A stretch of 64,000 bases of DNA. Origin: Bacillota bacterium. Lineage in GTDB: Bacteria; Bacillota; Clostridia; Christensenellales; CAG-138. This document shows, in pieces, positions 33,925-43,039 of the stretch (positions are counted from its first letter, which is position 1; each line of letters starts with the position of its first letter). The notes below the pieces were generated by a model. The model saw only the letters and a program-made list of their open reading frames with translations. It ran no database searches and had not been told where the DNA came from. The translations under genes and the position numbers were made by a program. The stretch is taken from assembly GCA_023395595.1 (NCBI GenBank), contig JAEWYO010000044.1, positions 1-64,000 of the forward strand, in the 5' to 3' direction.

Positions 33925-34730
33925 AACGCCGTCTCCTGCTCGCCAGACAGCCAGCCGAGGCTCGCGGGGAGCGACGCATTCCAGAATACATAGTCGTGCA
34001 CGCCGGGTGTGACCCACCACGTGTGCGCGTAGCCGATCTCTTCCAGATGCGCATGAAATTCACAATTGCGCGCATAGAGAAAATCCTCCGACCCGCAAGC
34101 TAAGAACAGCTTTGGCGCGGTGCCGTCCTTTAGCCGTTCGCTGGCCAGATGCATCGGGTCTTTATCCGAGCCCAGCAACGCCTTGGGTTCGCCAAATGTA
34201 TGGCGATAATACGCATATGGTGCCATGAAGTTGCCCTCGCCTTCACGCATGTGCGCGACCTCGTTGGTAATCAACGCCGCAGAATGCGAGAGTATCGCAC
34301 CAAACGTGTCCGCATACTTCAGCCCGTTGCGCACCGCACCATAGCCGCCCATCGAAATGCCGCCGATGACGGTATCCTCGCGCTTGCGGGAGAGCGGAAA
34401 CATCCGGCGGGTGACATCCACCAGCTCTCTGCCAATAAACTCGCCGCAGTATTCCAGCGATTCTTCGATGTCAAGGTAAAAATTATTCCGCGCGTCCGGC
34501 ATGATGACCGCGTATCCGCGCCGCGACGCCATCTCCACAATCTGCGTGTTGGTGATCCAGTCGTTGCGGTTGCCGGAAAACCCATGCAGCAGATACAGCG
34601 TTGGGTACGGCCCGTTGGTGTAGGAAGCCTGTTCATGCCCTTCCGGCGGGCGCTCCACGGGAAGAATCGCGTTAAAGGAGACAAAGCCCCTGCGCGCCAA
34701 GGAATAATAGTCGCAATTGATCACAGCCAT
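33921..34730 (-). CDS. esterase D / CE1-like alpha/beta hydrolase (active triad)
   Basis: This 269-residue cytoplasmic esterase of the S-formylglutathione hydrolase/feruloyl-esterase-like group has LYLLHGFSGNRNDW near 45, nucleophile Ser126 in GGISMGGYGA, CGSEDFLYARN with the acid, and PGVHDYVFWNASL with the His. Such enzymes cleave acetyl, short acyl or hydroxycinnamoyl esters of sugars. The start at 34730 is set by GGAGGAAATC upstream; the longer frame to 34865 runs into the Nif3 gene. It is coupled to the DUF3237 gene. Confidence 0.88.
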   Translation of the reverse strand: MAVINCDYYSLARRGFVSFNAILPVERPPEGHEQASYTNGPYPTLYLLHGFSGNRNDWITNTQIVEMASRRGYAVIMPDARNNFYLDIEESLEYCGEFIGRELVDVTRRMFPLSRKREDTVIGGISMGGYGAVRNGLKYADTFGAILSHSAALITNEVAHMREGEGNFMAPYAYYRHTFGEPKALLGSDKDPMHLASERLKDGTAPKLFLACGSEDFLYARNCEFHAHLEEIGYAHTWWVTPGVHDYVFWNASLPASLGWLSGEQETAL

Positions 34731-34785
34731 ACTGATTTCCTCCTGCCGGTCGTTTTTTTGTTTTTCTTCTATTCTTCTGTCGTGT

Positions 34786-35631
34786 TTAGAGATAGGTAAA
34801 CGGTTCTTTGGCGTCCAAAAAGACCACAGGTGTGCCGTTACCGATGTCCGCCAGCCAATCTCCAAGGCGCTTCATACCCGGTTCTTCGCTGCGCTCGTGC
34901 CCGAGCACGAGAATTGCGCGGTTGAGTCCAAGCTGATATGCATCCCGCACATAGGCGGGCAGAGTCCATTCCGTGATATCGCCGCAGATGAGCACATCCG
35001 CGTTTCGCAGGCGCATATAGCGCATCGGCATTTGCTCGGTGCCGAGGCCGAGACTCCCACCGCCGGGCAGAACGCCCACGCGGGAAACCTTCATCTCCGG
35101 GTCGCCGATGATCTGGATCACGGGCATGTTGAACTTCGCTTTGAAGAAATCACAAAGCCCGCGCAGCGTGGTTTCGGGGATCTCGTAGCAACCATCGGGT
35201 TTTCCAGTGATGCCAAATCCGAGGGTGTCAGTCGTTGGCGGTGCCATGCGGTATTTGTCCCAGCCGGTCTCCTGCTCGAAACCACGGAAAATGCCGTCCT
35301 CACCAGCCATATGCATATGGTCGTGAAAACGCCAGATTGCGATGCCCGATTGATCGATCAGCGCTTTCTTCGCCCAATACACCTCGTCCTCCTGCACCCA
35401 GTCGGTCTTATCCATACCGGTAAACCAAGTCGGCTCGTGCGTGATGATGAGGTTTGCCCCCTCACTTGCCGCGCGGCGGATGACATCCACCGTCGCCATA
35501 AACGTAGTGGCGATCTTTGTCACCTGAGTGTCCCAGCTTCCGGCGATCAGACGATCGCACGTGCGCTCCTCCGGCAGAGGCGGAACGCCAGTCTTCTGAA
35601 TGATTGCATCAACGATTTCACGAACGGTCAT
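34786..35631 (-). CDS. Nif3-like dinuclear metal centre protein
   Basis: This 281-residue protein of the Nif3/YbgI family carries the metal-binding ANLIITHEPTWF with His65, FHDHMHM, and a C-terminal CGDITEW and LGHERSEEPG that complete the site. Family members form hexameric rings with two metals and are proposed hydrolases of uncertain substrate. Location within a sugar-ester locus is unusual and suggests a specialised hydrolase. The ATG at 35631 follows GAGGGAGA. It is the first gene after an intrinsic terminator at 35652-35680. Confidence 0.82.
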   Translation of the reverse strand: MTVREIVDAIIQKTGVPPLPEERTCDRLIAGSWDTQVTKIATTFMATVDVIRRAASEGANLIITHEPTWFTGMDKTDWVQEDEVYWAKKALIDQSGIAIWRFHDHMHMAGEDGIFRGFEQETGWDKYRMAPPTTDTLGFGITGKPDGCYEIPETTLRGLCDFFKAKFNMPVIQIIGDPEMKVSRVGVLPGGGSLGLGTEQMPMRYMRLRNADVLICGDITEWTLPAYVRDAYQLGLNRAILVLGHERSEEPGMKRLGDWLADIGNGTPVVFLDAKEPFTYL

Positions 35632-35651
35632 AGTATCTCCCTCTTTCCCAG

Positions 35652-35680
35652 AAAAACCCCGCATTTACGCGGGGTTTGTT
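35652..35680 (-). terminator. intrinsic terminator between ABC permease and Nif3 gene
   Basis: AAACCCCGC and GCGGGGTTT (35654-35662 with 35669-35677) form a 9-pair stem with a 6-base loop, followed on the minus strand by TTTTTC. It would uncouple the transporter genes from the catabolic genes downstream, with read-through setting the ratio. Confidence 0.75.
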
Positions 35681-35705
35681 GTTTTTGCAAACCGGTTGCA
35701 GCCTG

Positions 35706-36605
35706 TTACCCTTTTACCGCGCCGAGGACAACACCCTTGATAAAGTGCTTCTGCACGAACGGGTACACGATCACGACCGGCAGTATGCCGATCACCGCCA
35801 TCGCCATACGCACCGATGTGCCTGGCAAATCGACATTCATCGTTCCCAGCAGCGACACGTTGGAGCTCACCTTGAGGAACTGAATGTTGTTCATAATGCG
35901 AATCAACAGGTTTTGAATGCCGTAGAGCTTCGCGTCCGTCAGATAATACAAGCCGTTGATCCAGTCGTTCCAGTAGATCAGGCCGGTGAAGAGGCTGATG
36001 GTTGCGACCGACGGAATCGCCAGCGGCAGCATAATCTTAAAGAAGATCGTCAGTTCACTCGCGCCGTCGATCTGCGCGGATTCGATGATCGAAAGCGGCA
36101 CGCTCGTTACGTAATAGTTACGCACGAGGAACACGTTGAACGCCGTGACCAGATAATTCGGGATGATCAGCGCCCAAATCGTATCCTTGATCTGAAACAC
36201 GCGCGACCACATGATATAGGATGACACGATACCACCGTTGAACAACATCGTGAAGAACACGAAGAACGCCAATGCGTTGCGATAGCGGAAGTTTGGGCGC
36301 GACATCGGGTAAGCCAGCATAGTCGTGATCAGTACGCTGATGATCGTGCCCACGCAGGTGACGGTAATCGTCACACCGTATGCGCGGAGGATCATCTCGC
36401 TCTGCTTGATCATATAGTAGTAAGAATCCAGACTGAGCTTGGACGGAAAATAGGTATAACCTGATGAAATCAGCACGTTTTCATCGGTAAACGACGAGAT
36501 TACCACCAGTAAAATAGGCAGCAGGATGAGAAACGCCAGTACGCTGAGTATGATGGTGGAGCCGAGGCGGAATTTGGTTCCGTCGTCTCTGAATTGCTTT
36601 TTCAT
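35706..36605 (-). CDS. carbohydrate ABC transporter permease, LplC/YtcP type (system 1)
   Basis: This 299-residue inner-membrane permease has six membrane helices. The segment FFTMLFNGGIVSSYIMW is typical of the LplC subgroup. The coupling motif is ESAQIDGASELTIFFKIMLPLAIP (EAA-type loop) near residues 190-212, and the C-terminus WNDWINGLYYLTD...FVQKHFIKGVVLGAVKG is family-typical. It forms the channel with the upstream permease. No ATPase gene is nearby, so it probably uses a shared MsmK/MalK-type ATPase encoded elsewhere. GGGGAAGGAG precedes the ATG. Confidence 0.92.
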   Translation of the reverse strand: MKKQFRDDGTKFRLGSTIILSVLAFLILLPILLVVISSFTDENVLISSGYTYFPSKLSLDSYYYMIKQSEMILRAYGVTITVTCVGTIISVLITTMLAYPMSRPNFRYRNALAFFVFFTMLFNGGIVSSYIMWSRVFQIKDTIWALIIPNYLVTAFNVFLVRNYYVTSVPLSIIESAQIDGASELTIFFKIMLPLAIPSVATISLFTGLIYWNDWINGLYYLTDAKLYGIQNLLIRIMNNIQFLKVSSNVSLLGTMNVDLPGTSVRMAMAVIGILPVVIVYPFVQKHFIKGVVLGAVKG

Positions 36606-36619
36606 GTGCTCCTTCCCCC

Positions 36620-37537
36620 TTAAAACAGCGCGTTCTCGCGGTCCACTTTGCGCACCAGCGCGTTTGCACCGAGCACGAGCAGGAACCCGACCACGGACTG
36701 ATACAGCGCGGCAGCAGCCGACATACCGATGTTTTTAAGTTCCATCAAGCCGTTATACACATAGGTATCGATGGTCTGCGTGACCTCAAAGAGGCGGCCG
36801 GACTGCTGCGGCACCTGATAGAAAAGGCCAAAGTCGGAATAGAAGATACGACCGATGGACATCAGTGTGAGGATGATGATCGTGGGCTTGAGCATCGGCA
36901 GCGTGATCCTAAATATCTGCTGCATCTTGGTGGCTCCATCCAGCTGCGCCGCCTCGAAAATTCCCTTATCGATGCCGGAAATGCTCGCCATATAGATAAT
37001 CGAGTTGACCCCGACGTATTTCCAAAGATAGGTGACTATGATGATGAATGGCCATGGTTTTGTGGTGCTGTACCATGAGATCGGCTCCATGTGCAGCGCC
37101 TTGAGGATGGTGTTGTTGATAAAGCCCGTGTCCGCGTTGAGAAACGCATAGACGACAAAGCCGATAACCACCCAGCTTAAGAGGTTTGGCAGCAGCATGA
37201 CGGATTGAAAAAACTTCACCCGTGTGCGCTGGCCGAGTTCGTACATCAGCACCGCGATAAAGATTGCCGCAATGGTGCCGATGATGATGAACACGATGTT
37301 GTAGAGAATCGTGTTTCGCGTCATCACCCACGCATCGTGGGTTTTGAAAAGGAACTTGAAGTTATCCAGTCCGCACCATTCGCTGCCGAAGATGCCTTTG
37401 CGATAGTTGAAATCTTTGAACGCCAGAAAGACGCCAAACATGGGGATATAGTTATTGATCAGCAAATACAGAATGCCCGGCGCTGCAATCAGCAGCAGAG
37501 GCGCGCTGTTTGCACGCTGTTGCTTTTTTTTCTTCAT
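36620..37537 (-). CDS. carbohydrate ABC transporter permease, LplB/YteP type (system 1)
   Basis: This 305-residue permease has six helices. LplB-group marks are PGILYLLINNYIPMFGVFLAFKDFNY near the N-terminus, GLDNFKFLF, the coupling loop FEAAQLDGATKMQQIFRITLPMLKP, and LFEVTQTIDTYVYNGL with the C-terminal VGFLLVLGANALVRKVDRE. Start 37537 (ATG) has GGAGGG upstream and gives the basic MKKKKQQR start. The gene lies 14 bases before the second permease and 130 bases after the binding-protein gene. Confidence 0.92.
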   Translation of the reverse strand: MKKKKQQRANSAPLLLIAAPGILYLLINNYIPMFGVFLAFKDFNYRKGIFGSEWCGLDNFKFLFKTHDAWVMTRNTILYNIVFIIIGTIAAIFIAVLMYELGQRTRVKFFQSVMLLPNLLSWVVIGFVVYAFLNADTGFINNTILKALHMEPISWYSTTKPWPFIIIVTYLWKYVGVNSIIYMASISGIDKGIFEAAQLDGATKMQQIFRITLPMLKPTIIILTLMSIGRIFYSDFGLFYQVPQQSGRLFEVTQTIDTYVYNGLMELKNIGMSAAAALYQSVVGFLLVLGANALVRKVDRENALF

Positions 37538-37667
37538 AGCAGAGCGTCCCTCCGTCGTGTTGTTGTTGCGCGCGCCGCCATTCAAACAGCCTTGCGCGGA
37601 TGCGGGAGCGGAGAGGGAAAAGCCCCTTCCGCTCCCGTCGATACGCTACCTTGAATCGCTCAGGTTC

Positions 37668-39218
37668 TTATTTGCCTGCTGCCCAAGCGTCCAACTGTGC
37701 CTGTTTCTCGGCGATGATGGCGCCCATGCCGGCATCCGCCAGTCTTTCGAGGAAGACGGGGATTTCCGTGGTGGGGTCAACGCTGCCGCAGACGAGGCCG
37801 TAGACATACTGCTCGATCACGTTGGTGACGGCGGTATACTCGGTCTTGACCTTGCTGTTGTCAAAGGTGAAGCCCATGGCGGCAGAGGTCTTTGCGCTCT
37901 GGTTCTGTTCGAGTTCCCAGGCGAGAGAATCCACGTTGGTGCCCGCCATCGGGTACATGATGAAGAAGTTGCCCAGCGTGCCGCAGGAAAGCTGAGAGGT
38001 ATAGGGCACGGTGGTCGCATCCTGTCCCTCGGGATAGCTCATGAAGCCATCATCGCTCAGGACATAATCGCGATCCTTCAGACCGTAGATGATCAGGTTG
38101 GTGATCTCCGGATCGGTGAAGGTGAGGTTCAGGAACTTCAGCGCGCCTTCCGGCGCATCGCTCGTGGAGGAGACCATCCAGGTCAGCGCGTTGATGGAAG
38201 ACGTATCGAGGAACGCGGAACCGATCGTCTTTGCGCCGAGGTCAAAGCCGCCGCACTGTGCTTCCAGAGAAGCTGCGGTATCCGCTTCCGGATAGCTGTA
38301 GGACGCGACATAGCAGAAGTAGTTGCCGGAGGCCATCAGTTCCGCTGCGGTGCTGGAGGTCGTGGCTGCGTCTTTCATGACGAGGCCTTTGTTGAACCAG
38401 TCGCGTGCGAGGTTGCAGAGGGAAGCGAATTCAGGGGTTGCATAGTAGTCCACAACCTTGAGTTCGTCACCCATGAGAACGCCCTTGGGCGCATACATGC
38501 TGTCGGTGAGATAGTCCACATTTTGCGCAGAGAGGCCGATGTTGCCCTGGTTGACGGCGGCGACCGGCGTCATATCCGGATAGGCTGCCTTGACCTGTTC
38601 GAGTACGGCGGTCACATCGTTGATACTGTTGACCTTGCTCATATCGATACCGAGGGCATCCGCGATGTCCTGACGATAGATGACCATCTGTGTCAGCGCG
38701 ATCGGCTTATAGGTCGGGAAACCATAGAGCTTGCCGTCCGAGGTGCAGGCTGCCAGCCACTTGTCGCCGATGAGGGCTTTGGTTTCCGGCGCGCAGGTGT
38801 CCACGATGCCGGTGATGTCGAGGCACATATCCGTGCTGATTGCGGTGCTCAGATCGCCAAGGCTCTGGAAGATGTCAATCTTCTCTCCGCCCTGCAGCGC
38901 GAGGCTGACGGTGCTGGAGTAGTCCCAGATCACGATGGGTTTGAGTTCCACTTCCACGCCGATTTTGTCACGGGTGATGGCGTTGATCGCCTCTTCCACC
39001 GTTGCAAGCGTTTCTTCGGAGGGAATGTTGTTGAATGTTGCATAGGCGTAAACCACCTTTTCGATGGCCTTGGGTTCCGCTGCGGCCGGAGCTGCCGTTG
39101 CGGAGTCGCCGGATGCCGCGGGTTCGGTCGTTGCGGGCGTGGCTGCTTTGCAGGCGAACGCGCCGAACGCCATCACCGCAACCATTGCGAGGACGAGAAG
39201 ACGTTTGGTCAGTTTCAT
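37668..39218 (-). CDS. extracellular sugar-binding lipoprotein (system 1)
   Basis: This 516-residue lipoprotein of the LplA-type family 1 solute-binding group has a leader ending FGAFAC (Cys23) and a short Thr/Ala/Glu linker. A two-lobe domain follows, with GGEKIDIFQSLGDLSTAI, DGKLYGFPTYKP and a long helical C-terminal half. It captures an oligosaccharide or glycoside outside the cell and passes it to the two permeases downstream. Start 39218 is fixed by AAGGAGGATT; the upstream frame extension is non-coding. Its upstream region bears direct repeats that may bind the YesN-like regulator. Confidence 0.92.
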   Translation of the reverse strand: MKLTKRLLVLAMVAVMAFGAFACKAATPATTEPAASGDSATAAPAAAEPKAIEKVVYAYATFNNIPSEETLATVEEAINAITRDKIGVEVELKPIVIWDYSSTVSLALQGGEKIDIFQSLGDLSTAISTDMCLDITGIVDTCAPETKALIGDKWLAACTSDGKLYGFPTYKPIALTQMVIYRQDIADALGIDMSKVNSINDVTAVLEQVKAAYPDMTPVAAVNQGNIGLSAQNVDYLTDSMYAPKGVLMGDELKVVDYYATPEFASLCNLARDWFNKGLVMKDAATTSSTAAELMASGNYFCYVASYSYPEADTAASLEAQCGGFDLGAKTIGSAFLDTSSINALTWMVSSTSDAPEGALKFLNLTFTDPEITNLIIYGLKDRDYVLSDDGFMSYPEGQDATTVPYTSQLSCGTLGNFFIMYPMAGTNVDSLAWELEQNQSAKTSAAMGFTFDNSKVKTEYTAVTNVIEQYVYGLVCGSVDPTTEIPVFLERLADAGMGAIIAEKQAQLDAWAAGK

Positions 39219-39521
39219 CACGAGAATCCTCCTTTTTTGATACTTCGAGTATACCAAGCGCCGCTGAATCGCTCTTTCGAAATCGAGCACACTTATTTTG
39301 AAAACGGGAGTATGTTAAGTTTGTGTTAAGTGTGTTTGGGTACACAAAACCAAGCCCTCGTTGCCCTTCGTTTTTTGCACGAATCGGGGCAAATGTGCTT
39401 GCGTTTTCGTTCCAGTTTGCTTCTTTTTTATATGGCCACGCGTGCCCTCACGCGCGAAATGCATCGTTGTTTATTTTGCCTTGCCCGGGCGGATCGATTC
39501 TGCAAAGGCAAGCATACGCCG
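39219..39521. other. promoter region of ABC system 1
   Basis: This 303-base gap between the response regulator gene and the binding-protein gene has no coding content. It contains TATACT-like sequence near 39250 on the minus strand, a TTGAAAACG element at 39298-39306 and the direct repeats at 39313-39331. Confidence 0.5.
39313..39331. promoter_or_regulatory. direct repeats TGTTAAGT, candidate response-regulator site
   Basis: TGTTAAGT occurs at 39313-39320 and again at 39324-39331, an 11-base period equal to one helical turn. AraC-type regulators usually bind such same-face direct repeats. The site is about 100 bases upstream of the binding-protein start and next to the gene for an AraC-type response regulator. 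Confidence 0.45.
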
Positions 39522-41105
39522 TTAGTCACCGCGGCGGTATTCGTTTGGTGTGACTCCGACGTATTTGCGGAAGATCGTCGAAAAATAGCTGAAGTTATCA
39601 AAACCGACCGCGCCTGCCACATCGCTCACCAACACGTTTTTGTCCCGCAGGAGGCGCTTTGCCTGCTCCACGCGGTATTCACGGATGTAATCCTTGAGAT
39701 AGACCCCGGTCTTTTTCTTGTAAAGCTTTGCCAAATATTCCGGCGCAAGATGGAACGCACCAGCAACCTCGTTTCGATCCAGCTGCTCGCTGTAGTGCTC
39801 GTGCACATAGGCGTTGATGCGCTCGATGAGCCCGCTCGCTTTCCGCACCTCTTCCTCATAATCATACGCGCGTTCCAGCAGATAGTTGACCCAGCGGATC
39901 ATATCCACGGCGGACTGCGTCGCAAGATCGGACAGACGCATAGAGTTATCATCGTGAAAGAGCAGAGTCGCCTGAATTCCGCTCTCGGAAAGATAGCCGT
40001 ACACCGCCTGTAAGATTTCCTGCTTCATCAAAAACAGGCTGCGTTCATTGAGCGTGCGGTTGTCGGTACGGATTTTAAGCACGTCTTTGATGTAGGTCAG
40101 AATGGACATCTTGTCCCGCTCGACGAGCCATTTTTCGAGGCGATCCAAGTCCAGAATGACCGGCTCACCGCAGAAAACGCCAAGCGCACCGCTCTCCGAA
40201 AACGCTTGGCCGTAAAACGCGGCGCTGCGCTGAATCATGCGGTGCAGTTGGTGATGTTTCTCGGTCAATTCTTCAATCGCGCAGGCGCACCCCACGCAAC
40301 AGGTTACTTTGACCCGCGCGCGCTCCGCGCAAGCCGATACCACCTGCTCGCAGCGGGCGATGATCTCCTCCTCCGGTGCGTCCGGTACGGTCGTCATAAA
40401 CCAAAGCCCCGTGTCGCCCACACGGCGCACGACGCTGTCGTTCTCTTCGGAATGGCAGATCAGGCTGGAATGGATGTTTTCCAGCAAGAAGAAGAACAGA
40501 TCGTTGCCAATGTCTTCCAGCGGGCGTTCATAGTCCGTGATCTTGGTGACGATGAGGCGGAATGTCTGCCGGGTGTCGATTGGCAGTTTGCGCGCGGCAA
40601 TCTCGCTCAAGATCGCTTCCCTACCGCTGCTGACGATGCCGCTGTAGAGCGAGAGCCAGAAATAGAGCTGCTCCTGACGGAGGTTTTTGCTGTGCCATTC
40701 GCCATATTCGCTCTTCTCGCGTAAGCGCTTTGCTTCGGATATTTTCGCGATCACGCGCTTGAGCGAGAGCTGCATAATCTCCGCGTCAAAGGGTTTCACG
40801 AGATATTCCGCGGCATCGAGTTTGATGGCATGCGCCGCATAGTCAAAGCGCTCGTGGCAGGTGAGCAGGATAAACTCCGTCTCCTCGCCGCGCCCGCGAA
40901 TCCACGCAAGCAGGTCGAGTCCGCTACCCTGCGGCATCTCGATGTCACTGATGACAATGTCCACCGGCGCGCGCTCAATGACCGCTTTTGCCTGCGCAAC
41001 GCTATGCGCAATTTCCACCTCCGAAATGTCGATGTCGCGCCAAGCGATGGAATCCCACACCGTTTCAACGGTTGGGACATCGTCATCAACGATCAACAGC
41101 CGCAT
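39522..41105 (-). CDS. AraC-type two-component response regulator (YesN-like)
   Basis: This 527-residue regulator has an N-terminal receiver domain (LLIVDDD near 3-9, phosphoacceptor Asp54 in VISDIEMPQGSG, conserved Lys in EYLVKPF). A middle region of about 280 residues and a C-terminal pair of AraC helix-turn-helices follow (HLAPEYLAKLYKKKTGVYLKD and VGFDNFSYFSTIFRKYVG). It is phosphorylated by the adjacent YesM-like kinase and activates the transporter operon, by analogy with other YesMN systems. Start 41105 (ATG) has AAGGTGG upstream. The gap from the kinase gene is 36 bases. Confidence 0.92.
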   Translation of the reverse strand: MRLLIVDDDVPTVETVWDSIAWRDIDISEVEIAHSVAQAKAVIERAPVDIVISDIEMPQGSGLDLLAWIRGRGEETEFILLTCHERFDYAAHAIKLDAAEYLVKPFDAEIMQLSLKRVIAKISEAKRLREKSEYGEWHSKNLRQEQLYFWLSLYSGIVSSGREAILSEIAARKLPIDTRQTFRLIVTKITDYERPLEDIGNDLFFFLLENIHSSLICHSEENDSVVRRVGDTGLWFMTTVPDAPEEEIIARCEQVVSACAERARVKVTCCVGCACAIEELTEKHHQLHRMIQRSAAFYGQAFSESGALGVFCGEPVILDLDRLEKWLVERDKMSILTYIKDVLKIRTDNRTLNERSLFLMKQEILQAVYGYLSESGIQATLLFHDDNSMRLSDLATQSAVDMIRWVNYLLERAYDYEEEVRKASGLIERINAYVHEHYSEQLDRNEVAGAFHLAPEYLAKLYKKKTGVYLKDYIREYRVEQAKRLLRDKNVLVSDVAGAVGFDNFSYFSTIFRKYVGVTPNEYRRGD

Positions 41106-41141
41106 GCGCCACACCACCTTTCGTTCTTTGTCCGGACTTGC

Positions 41142-42857
41142 TCAAAGCTCCGGTTCGCCTTCATCCGTGAATTCATGTACCGGTTCCGCCGGAACCCAGA
41201 TGCGGTTCAGACAGCCGTGTGGTTCGATGTTTGTCAGCTCCAGCAAATCGTCGCGTTCATACATCAGCGACATCATGCGTTTGACACTCCACAAGCCCAC
41301 GCGGGAGCCATCTTCCGTCCTCGGCTTGCCGTGACCGTTCATATAGCGCAGCACATCGCGCGGGTAGCCTTTTCCGTCGTCCTCAATCTCGATGAGCAGC
41401 ATCTCCTGCCCGTTTCGCTCACTTAAGCTCACCTTGATGAGCACGGTAAGCACGGTATCCACCGAGATTGCATACTTGAACTCGTTTTCCACAAACGTTT
41501 GAATCAGCATCTGTGGGATGCGCCAGCCTTCCAATGCCGCCGGAAGGTCAATGAAGTAAAACGCACAGTTGGGATATTTGAACGCCTGCATATCAAAGTA
41601 ATTCTCGATGTGGCGAATCTCTTCCTTTACGCTGACGGTATGCAGGCCGGACTTGAACATATAGCGAATGTTCTTGCTCAAGGATTCGACATAGCCCTTG
41701 ATCTGCTGCCCGCGTCCCTGGCTGTTCATGCTCGAAAGCGTGCTGATCGCGTTGAGAAAAAAGTGCGGCTTGATCTGGAGGCGGATGCTCCGCAGCTCCA
41801 TATCCTTGAGGGAGATGATCTTCTCGTAACTCTGGATTTTCAGGTTGACGATTTCATCCATGAGTTTATTGAAGGTGTCTTTCAGGTGCGTGAACTCACT
41901 CGTGTCAAACTCGCCTTCGATGCGAAGGTCATATTCGCCTTTGTCGATTCGCTCCATGCCCTCGGTAATCACATTCATCGGCAGCATCATCTGCTTGCGC
42001 ACATAACGAATCAGCAGAAAGCCAAAGAAGATCGTAACCACGATGGCCGCCAGTGAAACCGCAGTGCTGGCGCGCACCTGCCGCCATACGCTGAGGTTTT
42101 GCACGACACTGTGGAGAGAAATCTGCCCGGGATAGACCGGAAAACTGACCACCAGCGTGCGCGCGGAGGAGGCGATGTTCATCTCCTGCCCAACTGCCAG
42201 TTGCTCCAGCGGCTCACCCGCCGCATCCGCAACGGTGTTGTATTCATCCGTCAACACAAATGTCTGCTCGCCATAGTCACCCGGCGGGATTGTGGCAAGT
42301 ACATCGTTCGTGCCCGTAAACGCACTGACCGCACGTCCGTTGTAGAAATAGGACTTGGTCAAATACATGTGGTTGTTGAGAGAAACAAACGACCAGCCGA
42401 TTGGCGTTTCTTCGCCGCGCGCACACGCGGACGTATAGTCCCGCATCGCGTCGCGATCCCAATAGTTCAGTGTCGTTGCCGCCGCGTCCACGCAAACGTC
42501 ATATCGTGCGTCCGCAACCACGATGCAACCGACTGTGTCATCGCTGCGTAGCAAATCTGTGATGTAGTTCTTGATGTTGAGCGAAGCATAGACGCGTTTG
42601 GATTCCTCCGCGCCGCGAATGATCTGCAAATCTGTAAAGTTCTGTACCAGCAGGTTTTGCAGTGCGCGATCCATCTGCAAGACCCGGCTTTTGATCTCCC
42701 CGCCGTAGACCTGCAAAAAATTCTCCGCACTCTGCTCGATTTCACCGCGCAAAATAGAATATGACGACGCGGCATGCACCACCAGCACGATAGCCAGCAG
42801 CATCACCAACGCAGCCAGAAGCAGAATAATTTGGCGGACAAATGCTCTTTTTTTCAA
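41142..42857 (-). CDS. sensor histidine kinase (YesM-like)
   Basis: This 571-residue membrane sensor has an N-terminal helix (about 10-32), an extracellular domain of about 250 residues, a second helix near 290-312, a HAMP-like linker (TEGMERIDKGEYDLRIEG), a His kinase box LQIKPHFFLNAISTLSSM with the phospho-His, and an ATPase domain (IEDDGKGYP, GLWSVKRMM). It belongs to the LytS/YesM class, where sugar availability is often sensed. A TTG start at 42857 is proposed because GGGGAGG lies 7 bases before it; the longer frame lacks a site and adds non-coding sequence. Confidence 0.9.
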   Translation of the reverse strand: MKKRAFVRQIILLLAALVMLLAIVLVVHAASSYSILRGEIEQSAENFLQVYGGEIKSRVLQMDRALQNLLVQNFTDLQIIRGAEESKRVYASLNIKNYITDLLRSDDTVGCIVVADARYDVCVDAAATTLNYWDRDAMRDYTSACARGEETPIGWSFVSLNNHMYLTKSYFYNGRAVSAFTGTNDVLATIPPGDYGEQTFVLTDEYNTVADAAGEPLEQLAVGQEMNIASSARTLVVSFPVYPGQISLHSVVQNLSVWRQVRASTAVSLAAIVVTIFFGFLLIRYVRKQMMLPMNVITEGMERIDKGEYDLRIEGEFDTSEFTHLKDTFNKLMDEIVNLKIQSYEKIISLKDMELRSIRLQIKPHFFLNAISTLSSMNSQGRGQQIKGYVESLSKNIRYMFKSGLHTVSVKEEIRHIENYFDMQAFKYPNCAFYFIDLPAALEGWRIPQMLIQTFVENEFKYAISVDTVLTVLIKVSLSERNGQEMLLIEIEDDGKGYPRDVLRYMNGHGKPRTEDGSRVGLWSVKRMMSLMYERDDLLELTNIEPHGCLNRIWVPAEPVHEFTDEGEPEL

Positions 42858-42974
42858 CCGTTCGCCTCCCCGTGATCGGCTCGGATCGGCACAATAGGAT
42901 AGGTAAAACACTCCAAGGATAGAATACCGCGTGCGGCGCGGGAACACAATTTCCCCTGGGCAAGTGATCCCGTT

Positions 42975-43000
42975 TTGAAAACAGATTCACTCGTTTTCAA
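42975..43000. promoter_or_regulatory. inverted repeat TTGAAAAC / GTTTTCAA before YesM-like gene
   Basis: TTGAAAAC at 42975-42982 and GTTTTCAA at 42993-43000 are a perfect 8-base inverted repeat with a 10-base spacer, in the 182-base gap between the YesL-like and YesM-like genes. No T tail follows, so an operator is more likely than a terminator. The half TGAAAACG recurs at 39299-39306 and inside the site at 59953-59968. Confidence 0.4.
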
Positions 43001-43039
43001 TAGTTCGGCGCTTTCCTGAGCATGCAACCGGTGTTTGGT

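Noticed and set aside
37455..39329. 624-codon open frame on the plus strand
   Set aside because: It is antisense to the system-1 binding protein, repetitive in Arg/Gly/His, without a ribosome site or family motif.
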